This document shows, in pieces, positions 24,096 to 31,866 of a stretch of 46,306 nucleotides of DNA (position 1 is the stretch's first letter; each line of letters opens with the position of its first letter). A program made the translations under genes and the position numbers. Origin of the DNA: an uncultured Collinsella sp. (lineage in GTDB: Bacteria; Actinomycetota; Coriobacteriia; Coriobacteriales; Coriobacteriaceae); contig CAAELE010000036.1 of the NCBI GenBank assembly GCA_900756765.1, positions 1 through 46,306 of the forward strand, read 5' to 3'. Below the pieces are notes generated by a model that saw only the letters and a program-made list of their open reading frames with translations, ran no database searches and was not told the DNA's origin.

Positions 24096-24998
24096 ATGAT
24101 TATTGAGAACCATGCGCTGTGGGGCGAGGAACCGACCGAGGATTATCCGGCGACGTTTACGTATCTGGGTGCCGAGCCGCTGCCCGACAAGCCCAATGGC
24201 CGCCGCCCCGCGGTGATTATCTGCGGCGGAGGCGGGTTTACGCATATCGCTCCGCACGAGCAGGACCCGGTGGCGTTTGCATTTTTGGACCGTGGCTACC
24301 AGGCCTTTGTGCTCAACTATGTGACGAGCGCCACGGGCGACGTGAGCTTTCCACACCCGCAGGCGGACCTCGCCAAGATGATCGCTACCGTGCGCGCCAA
24401 CGCCGACGAGTGGCATGTCGATCCCAAGCGCGTGTGCATCGTGGGCTTCTCGGCGGGCGGCATGATTTGCGCCTCGTTGGCAACGCAGTGGAAGACCGGA
24501 CCCTTCGCGGGCCTTGCCGGGGCTCGTCCGGAGGATATTCGTCCCGACGCCGTGGTGCTGGGCTATCCGTTGCTTGACCTTGCCTATGTGCGCGATATGC
24601 AGACGCGCGACCCGCGCATCGACCTGCGCGTGCCCAAGACGGGTGGCAAGACGGGGCGCGATTTGCTCAACGACTATCTGTCGATGGTGACGGGCGGCGA
24701 GGCGACCGATGAGCACTTGACCGACATTTGCCCTACCACGCACGTTTCGCGCCAGATGCCCCCGACCTTTGTGTGGGGCGTTTCGGACGACAAGACGGCG
24801 CCGGTCGCGCAGGTCTACCCGTTTGCGCAGCGCATGGCCGAGGAGGGCGTTGCATGCGAGATGCACGTCTTTGACCAGGGTGGCCACGGCCTTTCGCTCG
24901 GCAACGCCAATACCGCGGTCGACAACGAGGACAAGCAGGTTTCCGTCCGTCCCTGGATTCGCCTAGCCTTCCGCTTCCTGGAGCGCCACGGGTTTTAG
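24096..24998 (+). CDS. Alpha/beta hydrolase (BD-FAE/esterase-lipase type)
   Basis: A 300-residue esterase of the alpha/beta hydrolase fold. The oxyanion region reads ICGGGGFTHIAPHE, the nucleophile is Ser119 in GFSAGG, and the likely triad partners are D231 (SDDKTAP) and H264 (QGGHGLS). It resembles acetyl-xylan-esterase-like or carbohydrate-esterase proteins of gut bacteria. It has no signal peptide, so it acts in the cytoplasm on a small acylated substrate. The ATG at 24096 follows GGAAGGAG; the much longer in-frame reading upstream overlaps crr on the other strand and is not coding. It is probably transcribed alone and is followed by a compound hairpin. Confidence 0.9.
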   Translation: MIIENHALWGEEPTEDYPATFTYLGAEPLPDKPNGRRPAVIICGGGGFTHIAPHEQDPVAFAFLDRGYQAFVLNYVTSATGDVSFPHPQADLAKMIATVRANADEWHVDPKRVCIVGFSAGGMICASLATQWKTGPFAGLAGARPEDIRPDAVVLGYPLLDLAYVRDMQTRDPRIDLRVPKTGGKTGRDLLNDYLSMVTGGEATDEHLTDICPTTHVSRQMPPTFVWGVSDDKTAPVAQVYPFAQRMAEEGVACEMHVFDQGGHGLSLGNANTAVDNEDKQVSVRPWIRLAFRFLERHGF

Positions 24999-25028
24999 CT
25001 ACGGCACGCCGTAACCGCATGACGCTGC

Positions 25029-25131
25029 AAGCCCGCCAGAGCGGCAATCTGCCTTTCAACTTCGGCGGCATGACCAAAAAGAAGGTCAATGCTGCCTCGT
25101 TTCAAGGCACCTTGCTCGCTCTGACGGGCTT
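25029..25131 (+). repeat. Compound hairpin with GGTCAATGC tip, copy 1
   Basis: Outer arms 25029-25046 (AAGCCCGCCAGAGCGGCA) and 25112-25131 pair with few mismatches. The tip at 25064-25096 reads GGCGGCATGACC ... GGTCAATGCTGCC. The same tip with different outer arms occurs after rpoC at 44041-44140. It lies between the esterase and feoAB. Confidence 0.7.
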
Positions 25132-25217
25132 TCGCTGTCGGTTCCAAGACATCGGCATCGTCCTAGCTGTCAAGGGCTTGGTGCAAAGTAATCCGTCCCC
25201 CTGCACCAATCTGCCGA

Positions 25218-25247
25218 TTGAACGTTGCCGTATGTTCGCGCTATCAT
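25218..25247 (+). promoter_or_regulatory. Promoter of feoAB
   Basis: A -35 TTGAAC (25218-25223) and -10 TATCAT (25242-25247) with an 18-base spacer, about 90 bases before the GTG start and immediately ahead of the tandem operator-like repeats. Confidence 0.6.
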
Positions 25248-25260
25248 GCATGGTTAAATT

Positions 25261-25294
25261 GGTTAGCCATGGCAAACGGTTAGCCATGGTAAAC
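25261..25294 (+). promoter_or_regulatory. Tandem operator-like repeats ahead of feoAB
   Basis: Two 17-base direct repeats, GGTTAGCCATGGCAAAC and GGTTAGCCATGGTAAAC, abut each other, and each is nearly palindromic around CCATGG. They begin 13 bases beyond the -10 box, so a bound protein would block transcription start. An iron- or manganese-dependent repressor of the DtxR/IdeR group is the natural candidate given the gene, but the identity of the protein is inferred. Confidence 0.6.
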
Positions 25295-25336
25295 ATAAAT
25301 GCAACGCCCTGTGGGCGCCGGGGGAGGAACACGGAC

Positions 25337-27697
25337 GTGAAGCTCGATACACTCGAGATTGGAAAGGACGCCGTTGTCGCATCGGTGGCATCGGACGACC
25401 AGGCACTCCGACAACATATTTTGGACATGGGCCTAACACCGGGCACCGAAGTCACCATGATGAAGTACGCCCCCATGGGCGACCCACTCGAGATTCGCCT
25501 ACGCGGCTACGAGTTGACGCTGCGCAAGGACGATGCTGCTCGCATCGAGCTCGTAGATGTCCACGACACAGATACGGGCCCGCGCGCTAACGCCGCAATC
25601 GGCACGACGGAGCACCCGGCACTCGGCGAGGGGACGTATTCGCCCCGTGCGGCAAAGACGGCCGTGCCCGAGGGCGCGCCCCTGCATTTTGCCCTCGCCG
25701 GCAACCAAAACTGCGGCAAGACCACCCTGTTCAACCAGCTTACGGGCTCCAACCAGCACGTCGGCAACTTTCCCGGCGTGACGGTCGACCGCAAGGACGG
25801 CACCATCCGTAACCACCCCGAGGCGAGCGTTACCGACCTGCCCGGTATTTACTCCCTGTCGCCGTACACAGGCGAAGAGGTCGTGAGCCGTCAGTTCATC
25901 CTCGACGAGCGCCCGGACGCCATCATCGATATCATCGACGCCACCAACATTGAGCGCAATCTGTACCTGACGCTGCAGCTTATGGAGCTCGACCGCCCCA
26001 TGGTCATCGCGCTCAACATGATGGACGAGGTGACGACCAACGGCGGCGCCATTGACGTCAACCTGCTCGAGAGTCTGTTGGGCGTGCCGGTCGTCCCCAT
26101 TAGCGCTGCCCGCAACGAGGGTATCGGCGAGCTGGTGGACCATGCCTTGCATGTGGCGCGTTTCCGCGAGCGTCCCGGCCGCCTGGACTTCTGCGCACCT
26201 GATGGCCCAGACGGCGGCGCACTGCATCGCTGCATCCACGGCATCGCCAACCTTATCGAGGACCATGCCGCGACGGCGCACATTCCCGTGCGTTTTGCGG
26301 CGACCAAGCTGGTTGAGGGCGACGAGCTGGTGACCGAGGCGCTTCACCTGGATCGCAACGAGCTCGACGCCATCGAGCACATCATTACCCAGATGGAGGG
26401 CGAGGCCGGCACCGACCGCCTGTCCGCGCTGGCCGATATGCGCTTTAGCTTTATCGGCGACGTGTGTGGGCGTTGCGTCGTCAAGCCGCACGAGAGCCGC
26501 GAGCACGTGCGCTCCGTCAAGATCGACCGCATCCTGACAGGTCGTTACACAGCCATTCCGGCGTTCCTGGTGATCATGGGCCTCGTCTTTTGGCTGACGT
26601 TTGGCGTGATCGGCGCGGCGTTGCAGGGACTCATGGAGGACGGCATCGCTGCCGTCATCGCCTCGGCCGATGCGGGCCTCAAGGCGTTCGGCACCAACGA
26701 CGTGGTGCGCTCGCTGGCTGTCGACGGCGTGCTTACGGGTGTGGGCAGCGTGCTGACCTTCCTACCGATTATCGTCGTGCTCTTCTTGTTCCTCTCCATT
26801 CTGGAAGACTCGGGCTACATGGCACGCGTGGCCTTTGTCATGGATAAGGTGCTGCGTCGTTTTGGCCTGTCGGGCCGCAGCTTTGTGCCCATGCTCGTCG
26901 GTTTTGGCTGCACCGTGCCGGCTATCATGTCGACCCGTACGCTCCCATCCGAGCACGACCGCAAGATGACGGTCATGCTCACGCCGTTCATGAGCTGTTC
27001 GGCCAAGTTGCCGGTCTACGGCCTGCTGTGCGGGGCGTTTTTCCCGCAGGCGACGGTTCCCGCCATGGTCTCGCTCTATCTGATTGGCATTGCGGTCGGT
27101 TGCATCGCGGCTTTGGTGCTCAACCGCACGGCATTTAAGGGCGACCCGGTGCCGTTTATCATGGAGCTTCCCAACTACCGCCTGCCGAGCGTCAAGACGA
27201 CAGTGATGCTGGCATGGGATAAGGCCAAGGACTTTATTACCAAGGCCTTTACCATTATCTTTGCCGCTACCGTGGTCATCTGGTTCCTTCAGACGTTCGA
27301 CATTCGCTTTAATGTGGTCGCCGATCAGTCGCAAAGCCTGCTTGCGGGCCTCGGCAGCATCATCGCGCCGGCGCTGGCGCCGCTTGGGTTTGGCGACTGG
27401 CGTGCGTCCACGGCACTCGTCACCGGACTTATCGCCAAGGAGAGCGTCATATCGACGCTCACGGTGCTTTTGGGCGCGACCTCGCCCGCGGCACTGTCGA
27501 CCATGTTTTCGCCGTTTACTGCCTATGTGTTTCTGGTCTTTACGCTGCTGTATCCGCCCTGCGTGGCTGCCATCGGCGCCGTCAAGAGCGAGCTGGGCGC
27601 GCGCTACGCCGTTGCCGTGTTCGCGTTTCAGGTGGCAGTCGCCTGGATCGTGGCGTTTGTCGTGCATTCGGCGGGCATATTGCTGGGGTTGGCTTAG
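25337..27697 (+). CDS. feoB: Ferrous iron transporter, FeoA-FeoB fusion
   Basis: A 786-residue protein. Residues 1-75 form a FeoA-like SH3 domain (HILDMGLTPGTEVTMMKYAP then MGDPLEIRLRGYELTLR). FeoB follows: the GTPase has G1 GNQNCGKTT (122-130), G3 DLPG (167-170) and G4 NMMDE, and a helical domain and about eight membrane segments follow with the gate motifs FGCTVPAIMSTR and GVGSVLTFLPIIVVLF. It imports Fe(II). FeoA is usually a separate protein; fusion occurs in several anaerobes. I chose the GTG at 25337, with GGGGAGGA nine bases upstream, because it starts the FeoA domain directly. Regulation by the operator-like repeats upstream is likely. A strong terminator follows. Confidence 0.95.
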   Translation: MKLDTLEIGKDAVVASVASDDQALRQHILDMGLTPGTEVTMMKYAPMGDPLEIRLRGYELTLRKDDAARIELVDVHDTDTGPRANAAIGTTEHPALGEGTYSPRAAKTAVPEGAPLHFALAGNQNCGKTTLFNQLTGSNQHVGNFPGVTVDRKDGTIRNHPEASVTDLPGIYSLSPYTGEEVVSRQFILDERPDAIIDIIDATNIERNLYLTLQLMELDRPMVIALNMMDEVTTNGGAIDVNLLESLLGVPVVPISAARNEGIGELVDHALHVARFRERPGRLDFCAPDGPDGGALHRCIHGIANLIEDHAATAHIPVRFAATKLVEGDELVTEALHLDRNELDAIEHIITQMEGEAGTDRLSALADMRFSFIGDVCGRCVVKPHESREHVRSVKIDRILTGRYTAIPAFLVIMGLVFWLTFGVIGAALQGLMEDGIAAVIASADAGLKAFGTNDVVRSLAVDGVLTGVGSVLTFLPIIVVLFLFLSILEDSGYMARVAFVMDKVLRRFGLSGRSFVPMLVGFGCTVPAIMSTRTLPSEHDRKMTVMLTPFMSCSAKLPVYGLLCGAFFPQATVPAMVSLYLIGIAVGCIAALVLNRTAFKGDPVPFIMELPNYRLPSVKTTVMLAWDKAKDFITKAFTIIFAATVVIWFLQTFDIRFNVVADQSQSLLAGLGSIIAPALAPLGFGDWRASTALVTGLIAKESVISTLTVLLGATSPAALSTMFSPFTAYVFLVFTLLYPPCVAAIGAVKSELGARYAVAVFAFQVAVAWIVAFVVHSAGILLGLA

Positions 27698-27738
27698 TTA
27701 TGTATTGACGGCGCAACCTCTGTGTATCGAATTGTTTT

Positions 27739-27777
27739 CGGCCCCGCATCTGTTGCTGACGGATGCGGGGCCGTTGC
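27739..27777 (+). terminator. feoAB terminator
   Basis: A perfect 12-bp stem (CGGCCCCGCATC and its complement, 11-base loop) followed by TTGC, 42 bases after the stop codon. A TATAAT at 27780-27785 follows directly and may be the -10 box of the next gene. Confidence 0.75.
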
Positions 27778-27818
27778 TATATAATCGCCTCCACTCAAAA
27801 TGATTGGAGACGTTATAT

Positions 27819-29015
27819 ATGAGTCAGGCAAGGCAAGACGGCATCACGCTCAGGCAGTGGCTCCCGCTCGTCGGGCTCACCTGCTGTGCGTTCGTGTTCA
27901 ACACGTCGGAGTTTATGCCCATCGGCCTTTTGACTGATATCGCCGCGTCGTTCTCGCTCACCGAGGCCCAGGCGGGCATCATGATCTCGGTCTATGCCTG
28001 GGGCGTCATGCTGCTGTCGTTGCCGCTCATGGTGTTCGCTTCGCGTTTCGAGTTCAAGCGGATGCTGCTGGGCGTGCTCGCCGTGTTCTCGCTCGGCCAG
28101 TTTCTGTCCGCTGTGGCGCCGACTTATCCCATCCTGGTCTGCGCGCGCCTGGTGGTCGCTTGCGCACATGCCGTGTTCTGGTCGGTCGCCTCGATTATGG
28201 CGTCGCGCCTGGTTGACACACGCCACGGGGCGCTTGCCATCAGCATGATCGCCACGGGCTCTTCCATCGCACAGATCTTCGGCCTGCCGCTCGGCCGCGC
28301 CATTGGCCTGGCCGTGGGCTGGCGTATGACGTTTGCCGTGGTCGGAGCACTGTCTGCTGTCGCGGTCGTCTACCAGGCGACCGTGTTTCCAACCATGCCG
28401 GCGGGCGAGCGCTTTACCGTCAAGCAACTGCCCGAGCTGCTCAAGAACCCGTTACTGATCGCGCTCTATGCGGTCACGGTGTTCATGGCAACTGGCTATT
28501 ACACGGGCTATAGCTATATCGAGCCTTTCCTGGCTCAGGTCGCGCATGTCGACGCAAGCGCCATCACTATGACGCTGACGGCGTTCGGCTGCTCTGGTCT
28601 GCTCGGAAGCTGGCTATTCGGCCGACTGTTCGATGGGCACCGCTTCCCGTTCCTCGCGATTACGCTCTCCGGCGTGCCGGTGGCTCTGCTGCTCATGGGT
28701 CCGGCCGCATCGTCGCTCGTGGCAGTGCTTGCCGTCTGCGCGCTGTGGGGCTGCTGCGCCACGGCCTTTAACGTGGCGTTCCAAGCCGAGCTCATCAAGC
28801 ACACGCCGGCAGATTCGTCGGCCGTCGCCATGTCGATCTTCTCGGGCCTGTTCAATCTGGGCATTGGCACGGGTACCGCGATCGGCGGAGCCGTGGTTTC
28901 GGGCCCCGGTATCGCCTGGATCGGCTACGCGGGCGGTGCGATTGCTGCCGTGGGCGTCATCCTCGCTATCACGGTGATGTTCCCGGCCATTCGCCGCGCA
29001 AAGCCTGTCGCCTGA
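27819..29015 (+). CDS. MFS sugar-efflux type transporter (SotB/YdeA group)
   Basis: A 398-residue major facilitator with twelve predicted membrane segments. The opening VGLTCCAFVFNTSEFMPIGL and GIMISVYAWGVMLLSLPLMV match the DHA1 subgroup that includes SotB, YdeA and AraJ. These exporters remove arabinose, other sugars or drugs. The start at 27819 has GGAG nine bases upstream; a TTG five codons earlier overlaps that signal. A -10-like TATAAT lies 34 bases upstream. The gene is followed by a long perfect inverted repeat that probably terminates it. The substrate cannot be decided from sequence. Confidence 0.9.
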   Translation: MSQARQDGITLRQWLPLVGLTCCAFVFNTSEFMPIGLLTDIAASFSLTEAQAGIMISVYAWGVMLLSLPLMVFASRFEFKRMLLGVLAVFSLGQFLSAVAPTYPILVCARLVVACAHAVFWSVASIMASRLVDTRHGALAISMIATGSSIAQIFGLPLGRAIGLAVGWRMTFAVVGALSAVAVVYQATVFPTMPAGERFTVKQLPELLKNPLLIALYAVTVFMATGYYTGYSYIEPFLAQVAHVDASAITMTLTAFGCSGLLGSWLFGRLFDGHRFPFLAITLSGVPVALLLMGPAASSLVAVLAVCALWGCCATAFNVAFQAELIKHTPADSSAVAMSIFSGLFNLGIGTGTAIGGAVVSGPGIAWIGYAGGAIAAVGVILAITVMFPAIRRAKPVA

Positions 29016-29030
29016 TCACGTTTCCTCATC

Positions 29031-29097
29031 AGTTGCGGTGGAATAGTTCCTGTTTAAGGCCTCTGAAGGCCCAAGCAGGAACTATTCCACCGCAACT
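29031..29097. repeat. 67-base perfect inverted repeat after the MFS gene
   Basis: Arms of 22 bases (29031-29052 and 29076-29097) starting AGTTGCGGTGGAATAGTTCC pair perfectly, with an inner GGCCT/AGGCC stem. The 3' side is followed by TATTTTGG, so it could end transcription of the MFS gene, but the arms are much longer than a terminator needs. Confidence 0.8.
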
Positions 29098-29168
29098 TAT
29101 TTTGGGGAAGAGGATACAAGCCGGGCATACAATGGACGTCGTTGTGTTGAGCTTACCGGGAGGTTGCT

Positions 29169-30545
29169 ATGTGGGCATACGAGACGACGTTCTATCAGAT
29201 CTATCCGCTGGGCTTTTGCGGAGCTCCGCGCGAAAACGCCGCCCCCGTTGCCGAGGACGAACTCTCTCAAGCTGCCGACGCCGCGCCCAACCCCGATGCT
29301 CCCATCATGAAGATTGCCCAATGGGCCGACTACCTGCAGGAACTCGGCATTGGCGCTGTGCTCATCAACCCGCCGCTCGAGTCTGATAGCCACGGCTACG
29401 ACACGCGCAGTCTGCGCCATATCGACCGCCGCCTGGGTGGGGATGCCGACTTTGCCGCCGTGTGCGAGACGCTGCACGCCCATGGCATCCGTGTAGTGCT
29501 CGATGCCGTCTTCAACCACGTCGGTCGCGGCTTTTGGGCTTTCCGCGATGTGCAGGAGCGCAAGTGGGACTCGCCCTACAAGGATTGGTTCCACATCAGC
29601 TTTGACGGCGACTCGTGCTACGGCGACGGCTTTTGGTACGAGGGCTGGGAGGGCCATTTTGAACTCGTGAAGCTCAACCTGCAAAACCCCGCCGTGGTCG
29701 ATTACCTGCTTGAGTCCGTGCGTCGCTGGGCCGAAGTCTTTGGCGTCGACGGTCTGCGCCTGGACGTCGCCTATATGCTCGATCGCGATTTTATGCGCCG
29801 CCTGCACTCCTTTACCCGTGAGCTCAAGCCCGACTTTGTGCTGATCGGCGAGACGCTCCACGGCGACTACAACCAGATCGTCAACGACGAGATGCTCGAC
29901 TCCTGCACCAACTACGAGTGCTACAAGGGCCTATACTCCAGCTTTAACTCGGTCAACATGTTCGAGATCGCCCATTCGTTGCACCGTCAGTTTGGCGGCG
30001 ACCCGTGGTGCATCTACCGTGGCGAACACCTGCTGTCGTTTGTCGACAACCACGATGTGCCGCGCCTGGCGAGCATCCTGACGGACAAGTCCTGCCTGCG
30101 CCCCGCCTGCGGCATGCTCTTTGGTATGCCGGGCATTCCGTGCGTCTACTACGGCAGCGAGTGGGGGATTGCCGGCGAAAAGGGCGGCCCCGATGGCGAT
30201 TGGGCGCTGCGTCCTGCGCTCGATGAGCCTGCGCCCAACGAGCTGACGGCCTTCATCAAGCAGCTCGCGCACCTGCGCTCGACAGACGGTGCGGCGGCAC
30301 GCGCTCTCAACTACGGCGCGTACCGCAACGTGGTGATCCAGAACAAGCAGCTGCTGTTCGAGCGTGCCTGCGACAATGCGACGGTGCTCGTGGCGGTCAA
30401 TGCCGTGAACGAGCCCTATACCTTTGGTGCCGGCGAACTCAATGGCTCCTTCGCCGACCTGCTTGCCGACGATGCACCCACGGTCGAGCTGACGGGCACC
30501 CTTGAGCTTGCGCCCTATGAGGTGCGTTATCTGCTGAGGGCCTAA
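29169..30545 (+). CDS. Glycoside hydrolase family 13 (alpha-amylase family)
   Basis: A 458-residue cytoplasmic GH13 enzyme. The (beta/alpha)8 barrel motifs are visible: VVLDAVFNHVG (region I), GLRLDVA with nucleophile D199 (region II), LIGETL with acid/base E228 (region III) and FVDNHD with D293-H295 (region IV; the transition-state Asp is D296). It should act on alpha-glucosidic sugars such as maltodextrins or cyclodextrins. There is no signal peptide, and no starch-binding module is apparent. The ATG at 29169 has GGGAGG seven bases upstream. The next gene begins three bases after its stop, an unexpected operon partner for a carbohydrate enzyme. The precise specificity is unknown. Confidence 0.9.
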   Translation: MWAYETTFYQIYPLGFCGAPRENAAPVAEDELSQAADAAPNPDAPIMKIAQWADYLQELGIGAVLINPPLESDSHGYDTRSLRHIDRRLGGDADFAAVCETLHAHGIRVVLDAVFNHVGRGFWAFRDVQERKWDSPYKDWFHISFDGDSCYGDGFWYEGWEGHFELVKLNLQNPAVVDYLLESVRRWAEVFGVDGLRLDVAYMLDRDFMRRLHSFTRELKPDFVLIGETLHGDYNQIVNDEMLDSCTNYECYKGLYSSFNSVNMFEIAHSLHRQFGGDPWCIYRGEHLLSFVDNHDVPRLASILTDKSCLRPACGMLFGMPGIPCVYYGSEWGIAGEKGGPDGDWALRPALDEPAPNELTAFIKQLAHLRSTDGAAARALNYGAYRNVVIQNKQLLFERACDNATVLVAVNAVNEPYTFGAGELNGSFADLLADDAPTVELTGTLELAPYEVRYLLRA

Positions 30546-30548
30546 TTC

Positions 30549-31112
30549 ATGACTGCGCCGGACGAGGGCTATCAGCATATTGAGCATGGGTTTGAGCCCG
30601 TGTTTGACGAGCGCTCGCGCGTTTTGGTGCTGGGGTCGTTTCCCTCGGTGCTCTCGCGTGCCAATGCCTTCTACTATGGCAATCCGCAGAACCGCTTTTG
30701 GCGCGTGATGGCCGCGTGCCTCGGTGCGCCCGTGCCACCCAACGAGGGAGACTCTTTGGCGAGTGGCGAGCCCGCGACGCTCGATGCCTCGATTGCCGCC
30801 AAGCGGGCTATGCTGCTCAACGGCGGCGTGGCCCTGTGGGATGTGATCGAGAGCTGCGACATTAAGGGCTCGAGCGACGCGAGCATCAAAAACGTCGTTC
30901 CGGCGCATGCCGAGCGCATTACCGGTGCAGCTCCTGTCGAGGTCGTTGTCTGTAACGGTGGTACAGCTGGCCGGCTCTATAAGCGCTACCTGCAAGAGCG
31001 CACGGGGCTGCCGGCCATCGTTCTGCCGTCGACAAGTCCCGCCAATGCGGCGTGGCGCCTGGAACGCCTTGTCGAGCGCTGGCGCGATGCCGTTGACTGG
31101 GGCGCTCTGTAA
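30549..31112 (+). CDS. DNA-deoxyinosine glycosylase (UDG family 6 type)
   Basis: A 187-residue protein of the hypoxanthine-DNA glycosylase group in the uracil-DNA glycosylase superfamily. The first motif is VLVLGSFPSVLSRANAFYY followed by GNPQNRFWRVM, and the second is LPSTSPANA. The group removes hypoxanthine that arises from adenine deamination, starting base-excision repair. It starts three bases after the GH13 stop codon with GAGGG nearby, so it is probably co-translated with that gene, which seems a chance operon. It ends convergently against the next minus-strand gene with a one-base gap and no visible terminator. Confidence 0.88.
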   Translation: MTAPDEGYQHIEHGFEPVFDERSRVLVLGSFPSVLSRANAFYYGNPQNRFWRVMAACLGAPVPPNEGDSLASGEPATLDASIAAKRAMLLNGGVALWDVIESCDIKGSSDASIKNVVPAHAERITGAAPVEVVVCNGGTAGRLYKRYLQERTGLPAIVLPSTSPANAAWRLERLVERWRDAVDWGAL

Positions 31113-31113
31113 T

Positions 31114-31773
31114 TTAGATATCTGATTGGGCGCGGGTGCCGAGGCGTTTCATGATGGCATGCCAGATCGGTGCGGGCAGCGCGGGCCTGGCGCGCACCAT
31201 GCCGTCGGCATCGACGCTTTCGGCATTGCCACCGCCAAGCAGCTGCGCATGCTCAATGGAGCAGCCCATGCGCACAGCGCCCACAAGCTTATCCATCGCT
31301 TCCGAAAATGGCCGACGCAAGAGGCCCATACGCGGGGAGTGGCGAAGTGCTGCGATGCCGCTGCCGGCACAGATGACAACGCCGTCGCACCATGGCAGGT
31401 CACGTAGAAGGCATGCCCGATACAGGCGGTCGAGAACTTCGTCCGCCTGCTTGTTGTTTTTGGACGCGGCCTGGACGACGACATAGATGCGTGTCTCTGT
31501 ATTTCCAAGGCGATCGAGTATCTGCTCGACAGCGATCATAGCCTCATCGTCAAATGCATCATCAACAGCGAGCACCATGCCATCGACTGCACCGGCATCA
31601 TCCGCCTTCAAGTCAACCGGGTGGGGAAGAACGGTGTCGGAAAGCCGGGCATAGGCCGCGATGGCATCTTGCAGGTCCCAGAGCAAAAACTCAAGATCGG
31701 AGCTATTGGGAATGCTGATATACGCAATGGTTTGCAGCGTTTTTGGTACATCGCCGCGCGCGATCGTCTCCAT
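31114..31773 (-). CDS. Hypothetical protein, possibly flavodoxin-like fold
   Basis: A 219-residue soluble protein I do not recognise. It alternates hydrophobic strands and helices: TLQTIAYISIPNS, DGMVLAVDDAFDD, TRIYVVVQAASKNN, then DGVVICAGSGIAAL and LVGAVRMGCSI. This resembles a Rossmann or flavodoxin-like layout, but the usual FMN-loop motifs are absent. The ATG has AAAGGAGG at good spacing, and the coding character (C/G-ending codons, no frameshift) is good. It faces the glycosylase gene tail to tail with a one-base gap. The promoter should lie in the 93 bases shared with the divergent aminotransferase gene. Confidence 0.7.
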   Translation of the reverse strand: METIARGDVPKTLQTIAYISIPNSSDLEFLLWDLQDAIAAYARLSDTVLPHPVDLKADDAGAVDGMVLAVDDAFDDEAMIAVEQILDRLGNTETRIYVVVQAASKNNKQADEVLDRLYRACLLRDLPWCDGVVICAGSGIAALRHSPRMGLLRRPFSEAMDKLVGAVRMGCSIEHAQLLGGGNAESVDADGMVRARPALPAPIWHAIMKRLGTRAQSDI

Positions 31774-31866
31774 GCCGCCTCCTTTCCAGTTGGTTTCCGT
31801 TTAGGTTACACCGTCTGGCGGCGCCTAGCCGCGCTATCCTAGTGCAACCCTTACGAAAGGAACGCC

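Noticed and set aside
25281..25336. ATG start at about 25286 for feoAB
   Set aside because: It falls inside the operator-like repeat and has no ribosome site; the GTG at 25337 has GGAGGA and begins the FeoA domain.
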